A DNA stretch of 64,000 nucleotides from Streptomyces sp. AC558_RSS880 (GCF_019049255.1 NZ_JAGMUJ010000031.1:186001-250000); one strand, 5' to 3'. Shown: positions 38,835-48,558, counted from the stretch's first letter. Notes: generated by a model from the sequence alone, not told the origin. Program-made: numbers and translations.

Positions 38835-40331
38835 TCAGCGCACGTCGCCCATGAGGGCCTTGACCTTGTTGCGGTACATCCACACCGCGATACCGGCGAC
38901 CACCGCGAGGGTCGCCTCCATCGCGACGATGCCCGTCTTGTTCAGGTCGACGCCGGCGATGGAGAGCAGACCGGTCGTGGCGTCACCGGCGGTGACGGCC
39001 AGGAACCAGACGCCCATCATCTGCGAGGCGTACTTCGCGGGCGCCATCTTCGTGGTGACCGACAGGCCGACCGGGGAGAGCAGCAGCTCACCGACGGTCT
39101 GCGTGAAGTAGATCGCCACCAGCCACAGCGCCGCGGCCTTGTGGCCGCCCTCGGCGATGGACAGCGGGGCCAGGAAGAGGAAGAAGGACACGCCGACCAG
39201 CACCAGACCGGACGCGAACTTCACGATCGTGCTCGGCTCCTTGCCGCGCCGGTTCAGCGCCAGCCAGAACCAGGCGAAGACCGGGGCCAGCGCCATGATC
39301 AGGACCGGGTTGACCGACTGGTACCAGGAGACCGGGAAGTCCCAGCCGAGGACGCTGTTCTCGGCCGACGAGTCGGCGAAGATCGACAGGGTCGAGCCGC
39401 CCTGGTCGTAGATCATCCAGAAGATCGCGGCGGCGACGAAGAACCAGATGTACGCGGACATCTTCGACTGCTCGGCGCGGTCCAGGTCCTTGTCGCGCTT
39501 GATGCGGACGATCACCATCACCGGGACGATCACACCGAGCAGCGTCAGCGGGACCAGGACCCAGTTCAGGGTGTAGTTGCCGGTGAAGCCGATGACGGCG
39601 TACGCGACGACGGCGATGCCCGCCCAGAACGCGGCCTTGCGCAGCGTCGAGGACTTCTCCTCGGCCGACAGCGGCTTCGGGACGACGCTGGAACGCGCGT
39701 CCAGGTGGCGGCTGCCCAGCAGGAACTGCGCGACGCCCAGACCCATGCCCAGCGCGGCGAGCGCGAAGCCCAGGTGCCAGTTGACGCTCTCACCGATGGT
39801 GCCGATGATCAGCGGCGCGGCGAAGGCACCCAGATTGATACCCATGTAGAAGACGGTGAAGCCACCGTCCCGGCGCGGGTCGTCCGGGCCCTGGTAGAGC
39901 TGGCCGACCATCGTGGAGATGTTGGCCTTCAGCAGGCCGGAGCCGATGGCGACCAGGCCGAGCCCCGCGTAGAAGGTGCCGGAGGACGGCAGGGCCAGCG
40001 TCAGGTGGCCCAGCATGATGATGCCGCCGGCGACGGCGACGGTCTTGCGGGGACCCCAGACGCGGTCGCCGAACCAGCCGCCCGGCATGGTGAGCAGGTA
40101 CACCAGCGAGAGGTACACCGAGTAGATCGCGGTCGCGGTGCCCGCGCTCAGACCCAGGCCGCCCGGCGCGACGAGGTACAGCGGGAGCAGAGCCCTCATG
40201 CCGTAGTAGGAGAAACGCTCCCACATCTCGGTCATGAAGAGAGTGGCCAGTCCGCGGGGGTGGCCGAAGAAGGTCTTCTCGGAGCCGGGGGTTCCCGGGG
40301 TGACCGAGTCCTTCGTCAGGCTGGACGCCAT
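38835..40331 (-). CDS. Proton-dependent oligopeptide transporter (POT/PTR)
   Basis: Membrane transporter of 498 aa that takes up di- and tripeptides with protons. The start MASSLTKDSVTPGTPGSEKTFFGHPRGLATLFMTEMWERFSYYGMRALLPLYLV at 40331 contains the family E-x-x-E-R-F-S-Y-Y-G signature in helix 1. Further POT motifs follow (GGWFGDRVWGPRKTV; GTGLLKANISTMVG-like GSGLLKANISTMV). Twelve or more hydrophobic segments are visible. AAGGA precedes the ATG. Monocistronic with a long leader. Confidence 0.92.
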   Translation of the reverse strand: MASSLTKDSVTPGTPGSEKTFFGHPRGLATLFMTEMWERFSYYGMRALLPLYLVAPGGLGLSAGTATAIYSVYLSLVYLLTMPGGWFGDRVWGPRKTVAVAGGIIMLGHLTLALPSSGTFYAGLGLVAIGSGLLKANISTMVGQLYQGPDDPRRDGGFTVFYMGINLGAFAAPLIIGTIGESVNWHLGFALAALGMGLGVAQFLLGSRHLDARSSVVPKPLSAEEKSSTLRKAAFWAGIAVVAYAVIGFTGNYTLNWVLVPLTLLGVIVPVMVIVRIKRDKDLDRAEQSKMSAYIWFFVAAAIFWMIYDQGGSTLSIFADSSAENSVLGWDFPVSWYQSVNPVLIMALAPVFAWFWLALNRRGKEPSTIVKFASGLVLVGVSFFLFLAPLSIAEGGHKAAALWLVAIYFTQTVGELLLSPVGLSVTTKMAPAKYASQMMGVWFLAVTAGDATTGLLSIAGVDLNKTGIVAMEATLAVVAGIAVWMYRNKVKALMGDVR

Positions 40332-40843
40332 GGTCGTTCCTTGCTGGTCGGGACGCGTCGCGCGAGCGTGTACGCGCCCGGTGGGGGGCGGCCGGCACCG
40401 GCGGGGCCTACCGTCCACCCCACGCCCGAGGGGGGCCGCCCCGGATCTCGGAACGGCGGACGGCGACCACCGGGATCCACGCCCCGCCGTGCGTCTGCGC
40501 GCGACGGGGCCCGGCCACAGGTCATTCCTTCCGGAGCCGGCGCACAGGCCGGCCCGCACACAAAAGAGACCCTCGGCGTCGACTGCGCCAAAGGTCCCCG
40601 TGGTGCAACAGGCGTTGATTCACCATACGGCAGGACAGTGCCGGATATGGAAGGACTTGAGACGCGGATCACAGGTTTTACTGGAACCGCGATCACCCAT
40701 TCGAAGGTCTCTCCCAGGTTCGCACCCCACACCCGCAGGCGCGAATCGGGACCGCCGTAGGTGAGAAACGGGTATGCCGGAGGTAAGAGGCAACGCTCGC
40801 GATCACACCCCGGGCCCCGTCGCGGCGGGACTACCATCACTGC
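40332..40843 (-). promoter_or_regulatory. Long leader of the peptide transporter gene with attenuator-like hairpin
   Basis: No gene is supported in the 512 nt. On the minus strand an 11-bp stem (plus-strand 40568-40578 with 40586-40596, two G-U pairs) is followed by TCTTTTG, an intrinsic-terminator shape about 235 nt upstream of the start codon. A promoter of the two-component system should lie at the right edge: TACCAT (40832-40837) 6 nt before its ATG. Confidence 0.45.
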
Positions 40844-41521
40844 ATGACCCGTGTACTGCTCGCCGAGGACGACGCGTCCATCTCGGAGCCGCTGGCCCGT
40901 GCCCTGCGCCGGGAGGGCTACGAAGTCGAGGTGCGCGAGGACGGACCCACCGCGCTCGAAGCCGGCATGCAGGGCGGCGTCGACCTGGTGGTGCTGGACC
41001 TCGGACTGCCCGGCATGGACGGCCTTGAGGTCGCCCGCCGGCTCCGCGCCGAGGGGCACACGGTTCCCCTGCTGATCCTGACCGCGCGCGCCGACGAGGT
41101 GGACACGGTCGTCGGCCTGGACGCGGGCGCCGACGACTACGTCACCAAGCCGTTCCGGCTCGCCGAGCTGCTGGCCCGGGTCCGGGCCCTGCTGCGGCGC
41201 GGTTCCGCCGAGCCCCAGCAGCCGCCCGCCACCCACGGGGTGCGCATCGACGTCGAGTCGCACCGGGCCTGGATGGGCGACGAGGAGCTCCAGCTCACCG
41301 CGAAGGAGTTCGACCTGCTGCGGGTCCTGGTGCGGGACGCGGGCCGGGTCGTCACCCGCGACCAGCTGATGCGCGAGGTCTGGGACACCACCTGGTGGTC
41401 CTCCACCAAGACCCTCGACATGCACATCTCCTGGCTGCGCAAGAAGCTGGGCGACGACGCCGCCAACCCCCGCTACATCGCGACCGTGCGCGGCGTGGGC
41501 TTCCGCTTCGAGAAGAGCTAG
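40844..41521 (+). CDS. Two-component response regulator, OmpR family
   Basis: Regulator of 225 aa. The receiver domain (1-115) has the phosphoacceptor Asp in VVLDLGLPGMDGLEV, acidic pocket EDD near residue 10 and the conserved Lys in VTKPF. The C-terminal winged helix (about 130-222) reads DLLRVLVRDAGRVVTRDQLMREVWDTTWWSSTKTLDMHISWLRKKLG. The ATG follows TACCAT by 6 nt, with no SD, suggesting a leaderless mRNA. It is followed 39 nt later by its histidine kinase. Confidence 0.92.
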   Translation: MTRVLLAEDDASISEPLARALRREGYEVEVREDGPTALEAGMQGGVDLVVLDLGLPGMDGLEVARRLRAEGHTVPLLILTARADEVDTVVGLDAGADDYVTKPFRLAELLARVRALLRRGSAEPQQPPATHGVRIDVESHRAWMGDEELQLTAKEFDLLRVLVRDAGRVVTRDQLMREVWDTTWWSSTKTLDMHISWLRKKLGDDAANPRYIATVRGVGFRFEKS

Positions 41522-41560
41522 CCGAAACCCCGTGGGGTCTTCCGTCTTGGGTAAGAGGAC

Positions 41561-42835
41561 ATGCGCCGCCGCCTGATCCAGTCCACGCTCGCCGTGGTGC
41601 TCGTCGTGATCGCCGTCTTCGGTGTCTCCCTGGTGATCGTCGAGACCCGCACCATCAGCGAGAGCGCCAGGGAGCGGGTGGAGTCCGAGGCGGTACGGCT
41701 GGCCAGCATCGTCGACAGCCGGCTGCTCGTCGAGGACCAGGTCACCGCCGAGATCCTCAGCGACCAGGTCACCGAGGACCGGTACGCCGTCATCCGGATC
41801 CCCGGCAAGCCGCCCATCGAGGTCGGCACCGAGCCGGACGGCGACGTCATCAGCGCCTCGGCGCCCGGCGAGGAGGGCGAGACGGTCACCGTCCAGGAGC
41901 CGCGCTCCTCGGTGACCCGGGAGGTCGCCCGTACGCTGCTGATCATCGGCCTGGTGGCGCTCCTCGCGGTGATCGCGGCGGTGCTGCTGGCGGTACGCCA
42001 GGCCAACCGGCTCGCCTCCCCGCTGACCGACCTCGCGGAGACCGCCGAACGCCTCGGCTCCGGCGACCCCCGCCCCCGCCACCGCCGCTACGGCGTTCCC
42101 GAGCTGGACCGGGTCGCGGACGTGCTGGACCGCTCCGCCGAGCGCATCGCCCGCATGCTGACCGCGGAGCGGCGCCTCGCCGCCGACGCCTCCCACCAGC
42201 TGCGCACCCCCCTCACCGCCCTGTCCATGCGGCTGGAGGAGATCACCCTCACCGACGACCCGGAGACGGTGAAGGAGGAGGCCACGATCGCGCTGACGCA
42301 GGTGGAGCGGCTGACGGACGTGGTGGAGCGGCTGCTGACCAACTCCCGCGACCCGCGCACCGGCTCCGCGGTCACCTTCGACCTCGACGAGGTGATCCAG
42401 CAGCAGCTCGCCGAGTGGCGCCCCGCCTACCGCAGCGCGGGCCGCGCGATCGTCACCTCGGGCAAGCGGCAGCTGCGGGCGGTGGGCACGCCGGGCGCGG
42501 TCGCCCAGGTGCTGGCGGCGCTGATCGAGAACTCGCTGATGCACGGGGGCGGCACGGTCGCCCTGCGCACCAGGGTCACCGGCAACCAGGTCGTCGTCGA
42601 GGTCACGGACGAGGGCCCGGGCGTCCCCGCCGACCTGGGTGCGCGGATCTTCGAGCGGGCGATCAGCGGCCGCAACTCCACCGGCATCGGCCTCGCCGTC
42701 GCCCGCGACCTGGCGGAGGCGGACGGCGGCCGGCTGGAGATGCTCCAGGCCACCCCGGCCGTCTTCGGTCTGTTCCTCTCCCGGACGCCACCGCAGAAGT
42801 CCCCGGACGACGAGTCCCGCCGGACGGTGCGCTGA
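41561..42835 (+). CDS. Sensor histidine kinase
   Basis: Membrane kinase of 424 aa partner to the regulator upstream. Helix 1 (about 5-27), an extracellular sensor of about 95 residues, helix 2 (about 127-146, TLLIIGLVALLAVIAAVLLAV) and a HAMP linker. The DHp domain has the phospho-His in ADASHQLRTPLTALSMRLEE, and the ATPase domain contains the N-box ALIENSLMHGGG, G1 TDEGPGVPADLG and G2 NSTGIGLAVARDLAEA. GAGGA precedes the ATG. The stop codon begins a 22-bp tandem repeat that runs into the opposite gene. Confidence 0.92.
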   Translation: MRRRLIQSTLAVVLVVIAVFGVSLVIVETRTISESARERVESEAVRLASIVDSRLLVEDQVTAEILSDQVTEDRYAVIRIPGKPPIEVGTEPDGDVISASAPGEEGETVTVQEPRSSVTREVARTLLIIGLVALLAVIAAVLLAVRQANRLASPLTDLAETAERLGSGDPRPRHRRYGVPELDRVADVLDRSAERIARMLTAERRLAADASHQLRTPLTALSMRLEEITLTDDPETVKEEATIALTQVERLTDVVERLLTNSRDPRTGSAVTFDLDEVIQQQLAEWRPAYRSAGRAIVTSGKRQLRAVGTPGAVAQVLAALIENSLMHGGGTVALRTRVTGNQVVVEVTDEGPGVPADLGARIFERAISGRNSTGIGLAVARDLAEADGGRLEMLQATPAVFGLFLSRTPPQKSPDDESRRTVR

Positions 42836-42907
42836 CGGCTACGGCTACGGCACGCGCTGGCTACGGCTACGGCACAGCGCTGACTACGGCTACGGCACGC
42901 GCTGCGT
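42830..42907. repeat. 22-23-bp tandem repeat between convergent genes
   Basis: CTACGGCTACGGCAC occurs three times (42839-42853, 42861-42875, 42884-42898) in units starting GCGCTG(A). The array starts at the histidine kinase stop codon and runs into the last codons of the gtrA-like gene. Confidence 0.85.
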
Positions 42908-43429
42908 CGTGCGGGAGCCGTCGGAGGGCGCGCCCCGCGTCACCGGCTCCCGGACCGGCAGCGCGCGGAACACCCAGGTGCGGTACGACCAGAAGCGGAA
43001 CAGGGTCGCCACGGCGATGCCGAAGAACTTGAAGATGTTGCTCTGCAGCGGGCTGTCCCAGCCGAAGCCGTACGTGGCCGTGTACAGCACACCGTTCTCG
43101 ATCACCAGGCCGACCGCGCTGAACAGCAGGAACAGCGTCATCTCCCGGGTGCGCCGGGACTTGTCGCGGTCCCGGTAGGTGAAGTAGCGGAAGCCGACGT
43201 AGTTGAAGATGATCGCCACGACGGTGGCGATGACGCTCGCCCGCACCACCTGGAGGTCCGTCACCTGCCGCACCAGGTTGAACACGAGGAGATTGACCAG
43301 CAGACCGACTCCGCCGACCGCGCCGAACTTCACGGCCTCACGGACGAGCCGGTCTATCCGCTCCCGCAGGGTGCCGCGCGGGGCCGGAGCCGGGGCCGTG
43401 GCCGGAGGCCCGGAGGAACCGCGTCCCAT
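42890..43429 (-). CDS. GtrA-like membrane protein
   Basis: Protein of 179 aa from the GtrA/DPMS family, thought to flip polyprenyl-linked sugars. Four membrane helices are visible (FGAVGGVGLLVNLLVFNLV, ASVIATVVAIIFNYVGFRYFTY, LFLLFSAVGLVIENGVLY, NIFKFFGIAVATLFRFWSYRTWVF). The N-terminal 25 residues are Pro/Ala/Gly-rich. Its last residues (TTQRVP) are encoded by the repeat array shared with the histidine kinase 3' end, so the true end may vary between strains. Confidence 0.87.
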   Translation of the reverse strand: MGRGSSGPPATAPAPAPRGTLRERIDRLVREAVKFGAVGGVGLLVNLLVFNLVRQVTDLQVVRASVIATVVAIIFNYVGFRYFTYRDRDKSRRTREMTLFLLFSAVGLVIENGVLYTATYGFGWDSPLQSNIFKFFGIAVATLFRFWSYRTWVFRALPVREPVTRGAPSDGSRTTQRVP

Positions 43430-43581
43430 GGTCGTGCTGGCCCCCGTCCGTCGTTCGGCGTCAACCAGACCATGCTAACCACCCGTCCTCACGATCTTCC
43501 TGCGGACGGAGACCGCGGCCGCGGATCGTCCGGAAGAGGCCCGTAAACCGGCCACGGTGGCTCGGCCGATACCCTGGGGGC

Positions 43582-44721
43582 GTGACGTTCCCGGTAGTCG
43601 GCATGGTCGGCGGTGGCCAGCTCGCTCGTATGACACACGAGGCGGGCATCCCGCTCGGCATCAGGTTCAAGCTCCTCAGTGACACTCCGCAGGATTCCGC
43701 GGCGCAGGTCGTCGGCGATGTCGTCGTCGGCGACTACCGCGACCTGGAGACGCTGCGCGCGTTCGCGCGCGGCTGCGACGTGATCACCTTCGACCACGAG
43801 CACGTGCCCACCGAGCACCTCAGGGCCCTGGAGGCGGACGGCATCCCCGTCCGACCGGGCCCCGACGCGCTGGTGCACGCCCAGGACAAGGGCGTGATGC
43901 GCGCGAAGCTCGACGCGATCGGGGTGCCGTGTCCGCGGCACCGCATCGTCGCCGGTCCCGAGGACGTGGCGGCGTTCGCGGCGGAGGGCGACGGTTTCCC
44001 CGTCGTGCTCAAGACGGTCCGCGGCGGCTACGACGGCAAGGGCGTGTGGGTCGTCGGCTCCGTGGCGGAGGCCGCCGAGCCGTTCAAGGCCGGTGTCCCC
44101 GTCCTCGCCGAGGAGAAGGTCGACTTCGTGCGCGAGCTGGCCGCCAACGTGGTCCGCTCCCCGCACGGGCAGGCCGTCGCCTACCCCGTCGTCGAGTCGC
44201 GGCAGGTCGACGGCGTCTGCGACACGGTGATCGCGCCCGCCCCCGACCTCGACGAGACCCTCGCCCTCAAGGCCGAGGAGATGGCGCTGAACATCGCCAA
44301 GGAGCTCGGCGTCGTCGGCCACCTCGCGGTGGAGCTGTTCCAGACCCGCGACGGCCGCATCCTCGTCAACGAGCTCGCGATGCGCCCGCACAACTCGGGC
44401 CACTGGTCCATGGACGGCGCGATCACCTCGCAGTTCGCCAACCACGTCCGCGCCGTGCTCGACCTCCCGCTCGGCGACCCCCGCCCGCGCGCGAAGTGGA
44501 CGGTCATGGTCAACGTCCTCGGCGGCGACTACCCGGACATGTACTCCGCGTACCTGCACTGCATGGCCCGCGACCCCCAGCTGAAGATCCACATGTACGG
44601 CAAGGACGTGAAGCCCGGCCGCAAGGTGGGCCACGTCAACACCTACGGCGACGACCTGGACGACGTGCTGGAGCGCGCCCGTCACGCAGCCGGCTACCTG
44701 AGAGGCACGATCACCGAATGA
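43582..44721 (+). CDS. purK: N5-carboxyaminoimidazole ribonucleotide synthase
   Basis: Purine-biosynthesis enzyme of 379 aa (ATP-grasp fold) that carboxylates AIR with ATP and bicarbonate. N-terminal [21 protein letters not shown] binds the substrate; ATP-grasp segments [37 protein letters not shown] and [17 protein letters not shown] are intact. The GTG at 43582 lies 6 nt after TACCCT with no SD, a leaderless arrangement. The stop overlaps purE by 4 nt. Confidence 0.97.
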   Translation: MTFPVVGMVGGGQLARMTHEAGIPLGIRFKLLSDTPQDSAAQVVGDVVVGDYRDLETLRAFARGCDVITFDHEHVPTEHLRALEADGIPVRPGPDALVHAQDKGVMRAKLDAIGVPCPRHRIVAGPEDVAAFAAEGDGFPVVLKTVRGGYDGKGVWVVGSVAEAAEPFKAGVPVLAEEKVDFVRELAANVVRSPHGQAVAYPVVESRQVDGVCDTVIAPAPDLDETLALKAEEMALNIAKELGVVGHLAVELFQTRDGRILVNELAMRPHNSGHWSMDGAITSQFANHVRAVLDLPLGDPRPRAKWTVMVNVLGGDYPDMYSAYLHCMARDPQLKIHMYGKDVKPGRKVGHVNTYGDDLDDVLERARHAAGYLRGTITE

Positions 44722-45242
44722 GCCCAGTTGTCGGCATCGTCATGGGGTCGGACTCCGACTGGCCCGTCATGGAGGCGGCGGCCAAGGCCCTCGACGAGTT
44801 CGAGATCGCCTACGAGGTCGACGTGGTCTCCGCGCACCGCATGCCCCGCGAGATGATCGCGTACGGCGAGCAGGCCGCGGACCGGGGGCTGAAGGTGATC
44901 ATCGCGGGTGCGGGCGGCGCCGCCCACCTGCCCGGCATGCTCGCCTCCGTGACCCCGCTGCCCGTCATCGGCGTGCCCGTGCCGCTGAAGTACCTCGACG
45001 GCATGGACTCCCTGCTGTCCATCGTGCAGATGCCGGCCGGCGTCCCGGTCGCCACCGTCTCCGTGGCCGGCGCGCGCAACGCGGGCCTGCTCGCGGCCCG
45101 GATCCTCGCCGCCCACGACGAGGAACTCCTCGGCCGGATGCGGGAGTTCCAGCAGGAGCTGAACGACCAGGCCACCGAGAAGGGCAAGCGGCTGCGCGCC
45201 AAGGCCGAGGGCTCCGGCGCCGGCTTCGGCTTCGGGAAGTGA
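44718..45242 (+). CDS. purE: N5-carboxyaminoimidazole ribonucleotide mutase
   Basis: Class I PurE of 174 aa, converting N5-CAIR to CAIR. The signature [17 protein letters not shown] and active-site [11 protein letters not shown] plus [12 protein letters not shown] are present. ATG overlaps the purK stop (ATGA), and its own stop overlaps the dipeptidase start (GTGA), so three genes form one coupled operon. Confidence 0.97.
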   Translation: MSPVVGIVMGSDSDWPVMEAAAKALDEFEIAYEVDVVSAHRMPREMIAYGEQAADRGLKVIIAGAGGAAHLPGMLASVTPLPVIGVPVPLKYLDGMDSLLSIVQMPAGVPVATVSVAGARNAGLLAARILAAHDEELLGRMREFQQELNDQATEKGKRLRAKAEGSGAGFGFGK

Positions 45243-46438
45243 CGCGGATGACCTCGCTGGACCAGGCCCGGGAGCTGCTGCGCGAGTTCCCCGTCGTCGA
45301 CGGGCACAACGACCTGCCGTGGGCGCTGCGCGAACAGGTCCGCTACGACCTCGGCGCCCGCGACATCGCCGGTGACCAGTCCGCCCACCTGCACACCGAC
45401 CTCCCCCGGCTGCGCGCGGGCGGGGTCGGCGCGCAGTTCTGGTCGGTGTACGTCCGCGCGGACCAGCCCGACCCGGTACCGGCCACCCTGGAACAGATCG
45501 ACTGCGTACGGCAGTTGCTGGCCCGTCATCCGCAGGAGCTGGCGCCCGCGCTGACCGCCGCCGACATGGAGGCCGCGCGCGGTCAGGGCCGTATCGCCTC
45601 CCTCATGGGGGCGGAGGGCGGCCACTCCATCGCCGACTCCCTCGGCACGCTCCGCGGGTTGTACGACCTGGGCGTGCGCTACCTGACCCTCACCCACAAC
45701 TTCAACGTGGCGTGGGCGGACTCGGCGACCGACGAGCCCGGCGTGGGCGGACTGTCGGCCTTCGGCCGCGAGGTGGTGCGGGAGATGAACCGGCTCGGCA
45801 TGCTGGTCGACCTCTCCCACGTCGCCGCCACGACCATGCGGGACGCGCTGGACGCCACCTCGGCGCCGGTGATCTTCTCCCACTCCTCCGCCCGCGCGGT
45901 CTGCGACCACCCGCGCAACATCCCGGACGACGTGCTGGAGCGGCTGCCCGCCAACGGCGGTGTCGCGATGGTGACGTTCGTGCCGAAATTCGTGCTCCAG
46001 GCGGCCGTCGACTGGACGGCCGCGGCCGACGAGAACATGCGCGCCCACGGCTTCCACCACCTCGACACCACCGCCGAGGGGATGAGGGTGCACCGCGCCT
46101 TCGAGGAGGCCCACCCGCGCCCGGTCGCCACCGTGTCCACCGTGGCCGACCACCTCGACCACATGCGCGAGGTCGCCGGCGTCGACCACCTCGGCATCGG
46201 CGGCGACTACGACGGCACGGCCTTCACCCCCGACGGCCTGAACGACGTCTCCGGCTACCCGAACCTGATCGCCGAGCTCCTCGACCGCGGCTGGTCGAAG
46301 GCCGACCTGGCCAAGCTCACGTGGAAGAACGCGGTACGGGTCCTGGGCGCCGCGGAGGACGTGGCCCGGCACCTCCAGGAAACCCGGGCCCCGTCCAACG
46401 CCACCCTGGACTCCCTGGACGCCCGACCCGCCCACTGA
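45239..46438 (+). CDS. Membrane dipeptidase (peptidase M19)
   Basis: Renal-dipeptidase family enzyme of 399 aa hydrolysing dipeptides with two zinc ions. All expected ligands are seen: H23 and D25 ([12 protein letters not shown]), E126 (MGAEGGHS), H215 (IFSHSSAR), H224 ([10 protein letters not shown]), and D323 (GGDYDGTAF). The start is GTG 45239, overlapping purE; a second in-frame ATG at 45248 is nearly as good. Its apparent paralogue follows 200 nt downstream. Confidence 0.93.
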   Translation: MTRMTSLDQARELLREFPVVDGHNDLPWALREQVRYDLGARDIAGDQSAHLHTDLPRLRAGGVGAQFWSVYVRADQPDPVPATLEQIDCVRQLLARHPQELAPALTAADMEAARGQGRIASLMGAEGGHSIADSLGTLRGLYDLGVRYLTLTHNFNVAWADSATDEPGVGGLSAFGREVVREMNRLGMLVDLSHVAATTMRDALDATSAPVIFSHSSARAVCDHPRNIPDDVLERLPANGGVAMVTFVPKFVLQAAVDWTAAADENMRAHGFHHLDTTAEGMRVHRAFEEAHPRPVATVSTVADHLDHMREVAGVDHLGIGGDYDGTAFTPDGLNDVSGYPNLIAELLDRGWSKADLAKLTWKNAVRVLGAAEDVARHLQETRAPSNATLDSLDARPAH

Positions 46439-46643
46439 ATCCAGCCCCTCCGGCACAACCCGGGCCCCTCCGGCGTTTGAGGAGCGGGGTCCGGGACGGG
46501 ACGGGAAGGGGCGGAGGGGGCGAATCAAACAACCGTACGCCCCGGACGGGCCGTACCCCCGAACGCCGCGTCCACCAGGAAGCCCACGGCCGCTCCGTGC
46601 GACGGTGACCGTACCGCCGAGGTCACGACGTACGGAGCCCGTG
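46439..46643 (+). repeat. Second copy of the dispersed repeat
   Basis: Bases 46464-46491 are identical to 38659-38686, and 46499-46524 matches 38708-38733 with one mismatch. Only one arm of the large inverted repeat is present. The rest of the gap shows no gene. Confidence 0.75.
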
Positions 46644-47771
46644 ATGGCCGATCTCCAGGACGATCTGCACTCCGCCGCCGAGGTCGGCCGCATCGACGAG
46701 CCGTACCCTCAGGAGGCGGCCGTCGTCGCGCCGGAGACGTACGAGCCCGTCTCCGATCCGGACGCCGAGCCCCTGACCCGGGCCCGCGCCGTCCTCGCCG
46801 CCCATCCCGTCGCCGACGGTTACAGCGGACTGCCGGGGGTGCTGCGCCGGCTGCCCTGGTACGACCTCGACCTGGGGGAGAGCGCCGTCGACGCGGACGT
46901 GCCCCGGCTGCGCCAGGGACGGGTCGGCGCGGTGTTCTGGTCGCTGGACCTGCCCGGGGCCGACGACGGCGACCGGGCCGTCGGCGCCACCCTGGAGCAG
47001 CTGGACCTGGCGAAGGCGGTGGTCGCCGCCCACGACCGGGGCCTGCGCCCGGCCCGCACCGCCGGAGAGGTCGCCGACGCCCGCAACTGCGGCCAGGTCG
47101 CCGTCCTGTTCGGCCCCGCCGGTGCCGCCGCCCTCGGCGACTCCCTCGGTATCCTGCGCTCGCTGCACGCCCTCGGTCTGCGCGTGCTCACCCTGACCGG
47201 CGCCTCCTGGGCGGGCGCCGCGGGACTGACCCGGTTCGGTGAGGAGGTCGTCCGCGAGATGAACCGGGTCGGCATGATCGCCGACCTCTCGTACGCCTCG
47301 GCTCCGACGATCCGCCGCGTCCTGACCCTCTCCAGGGCGCCCGTGCTGTTCAGCCGCTCCGCCGCCCGCGCCCTGCGCCCCCACCCGGCCAACCTCCCCG
47401 ACGAACTGCTCGCCGACGTGGGGAGGGCCAAGGGCCTGTGCATGGTGCCGCTGACCGCCGAGCAGTCCGGCCCGACCGTCCGTGACGTCGCCGACCACCT
47501 CGGCCACGTCCGCACGGTCGCCGGGCCGGAGTGCGTCGGCCTGTCCGGCACCTACGACACCGGCGGCACCCGTCCGCAGGAGCTCGCCGACACCTCCTGC
47601 TACCCGAGGCTGATCGCCGAGCTGCTGCGGCGCGGCTGGGACGAGTCCGAGGTGGCCCTGCTGACCTGGGGCAACGTCCAGCGGGTGCTGCGCGAAGCGC
47701 ACTTCACCGCGCGCGTGGCCCAGCAGCGCCGCCCCCCGTCGACGGCGACCCTCGCCGACCTGGACGGCTGA
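46644..47771 (+). CDS. Dipeptidase-like protein lacking most metal ligands
   Basis: Paralogue of the upstream M19 dipeptidase, 375 aa, with the same fold segments (TLEQLDLAKAVVAAHDRGLRPA; LGDSLGILRSLHALGLRVLTLTG; REMNRVGMIADLSYASAPTIRRVL). The metal ligands are changed: HND is Y60-S-G, MGAEGG is FGPAGA, IFSHS is LFSRS, and GGDYDG is SGTYDTG; only the His in RPHPANLPDE remains. It carries an extra acidic N-terminal 45 residues. The ATG at 46644 lies 6 nt after GGAG. Probably not a peptidase; it may bind substrate or regulate its partner. Confidence 0.85.
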   Translation: MADLQDDLHSAAEVGRIDEPYPQEAAVVAPETYEPVSDPDAEPLTRARAVLAAHPVADGYSGLPGVLRRLPWYDLDLGESAVDADVPRLRQGRVGAVFWSLDLPGADDGDRAVGATLEQLDLAKAVVAAHDRGLRPARTAGEVADARNCGQVAVLFGPAGAAALGDSLGILRSLHALGLRVLTLTGASWAGAAGLTRFGEEVVREMNRVGMIADLSYASAPTIRRVLTLSRAPVLFSRSAARALRPHPANLPDELLADVGRAKGLCMVPLTAEQSGPTVRDVADHLGHVRTVAGPECVGLSGTYDTGGTRPQELADTSCYPRLIAELLRRGWDESEVALLTWGNVQRVLREAHFTARVAQQRRPPSTATLADLDG

Positions 47772-47783
47772 GCGGCGGGGCGG

Positions 47784-48176
47784 TCAGGGCTGTTCGATCC
47801 GGCAGAGGCAGAACGGATGCCCCGCCGGATCGGCGTACACCCGGAAGTCCTTGCTCTCGTAGTCCTCCCGGTCCAGCACCCGGGCCCCCAGCGCCAGCAC
47901 CTTCGCCTCGGCCGCGTCGATCTCCTCCCAGGTCCCGCCGGCGTCGAAGTCGAGGTGGAACTGCTGGGAGTCGTGGTCGGCGCGCGGCCACTGCGGCGGG
48001 ACGTACCCCGGCGCCCGCTGGAAGGCGAGCCGGGGCCCCGCGGGGATCTGCAGCACCACCCAGTCCGGGTCCTCCTCCACGGGCGTGCCGCCGCCGACGG
48101 CCGCGTAGAAGACGGCCAGTTCACGCGGGTCGGGGCAGTCGAGAACGACGGAACGGAAACGGGCCACGGGGGCCAT
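47784..48176 (-). CDS. VOC family (glyoxalase-like) protein
   Basis: Small cytoplasmic protein of 130 aa with the beta-alpha-beta-beta-beta fold of the vicinal oxygen chelate family (VVLDCPDPRELAVFYAAVGGGTPVEEDPDWVVLQ ... HLDFDAGGTWEEIDAAEAKVLALGARVL). The function is unknown; relatives bind metals, toxic drugs or small ketones. It is the first of two tandem paralogues on the minus strand. Confidence 0.85.
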   Translation of the reverse strand: MAPVARFRSVVLDCPDPRELAVFYAAVGGGTPVEEDPDWVVLQIPAGPRLAFQRAPGYVPPQWPRADHDSQQFHLDFDAGGTWEEIDAAEAKVLALGARVLDREDYESKDFRVYADPAGHPFCLCRIEQP

Positions 48177-48198
48177 GGAACCTCCAGGGATCGGTGGG

Positions 48199-48558
48199 TC
48201 AGCAGGCGCAGAGGCAGAACGGGTGCCCGGCCGGATCCGCGTAAACCCGGAAGGTCCGCGAGCGGTCGTCCGCGTCCAGTGGCCTCGCGCCCAGCGCCAG
48301 CACCTCCTTCTCGGCCGCGTCCAGGTCCTCGACCGTCAGGTCCAGGTGGAACTGCTGCGAACCGTCGGCCGACGGCCACCGCGGCGGTACGTACTCCGGG
48401 GACGCCTGGAAGGCGAGGACCGGGCCGCCGGGCACCTTCAGGTCCACCCACTCGCCCTCGTCCACCATCGTGCCGCCCACGATCCCGGCGTAGAAACCGG
48501 CCAGCGCGCGCGGATCCGGACAGTCCAGGACGACGGAGCCCACCTTGGCAACGGACAT
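48199..48558 (-). CDS. VOC family (glyoxalase-like) protein, paralogue
   Basis: Protein of 119 aa, closely similar to its neighbour (MSVAKVGSVVLDCPDPRALAGFYAGIVGGTMVDEGEWVDLK). The start at 48558 follows GAGGAGG. Both share VVLDCPDPR and the C-terminal DPAGHPFCLC end. It is transcribed first; the pair may act together or be copies after duplication. Confidence 0.85.
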   Translation of the reverse strand: MSVAKVGSVVLDCPDPRALAGFYAGIVGGTMVDEGEWVDLKVPGGPVLAFQASPEYVPPRWPSADGSQQFHLDLTVEDLDAAEKEVLALGARPLDADDRSRTFRVYADPAGHPFCLCAC

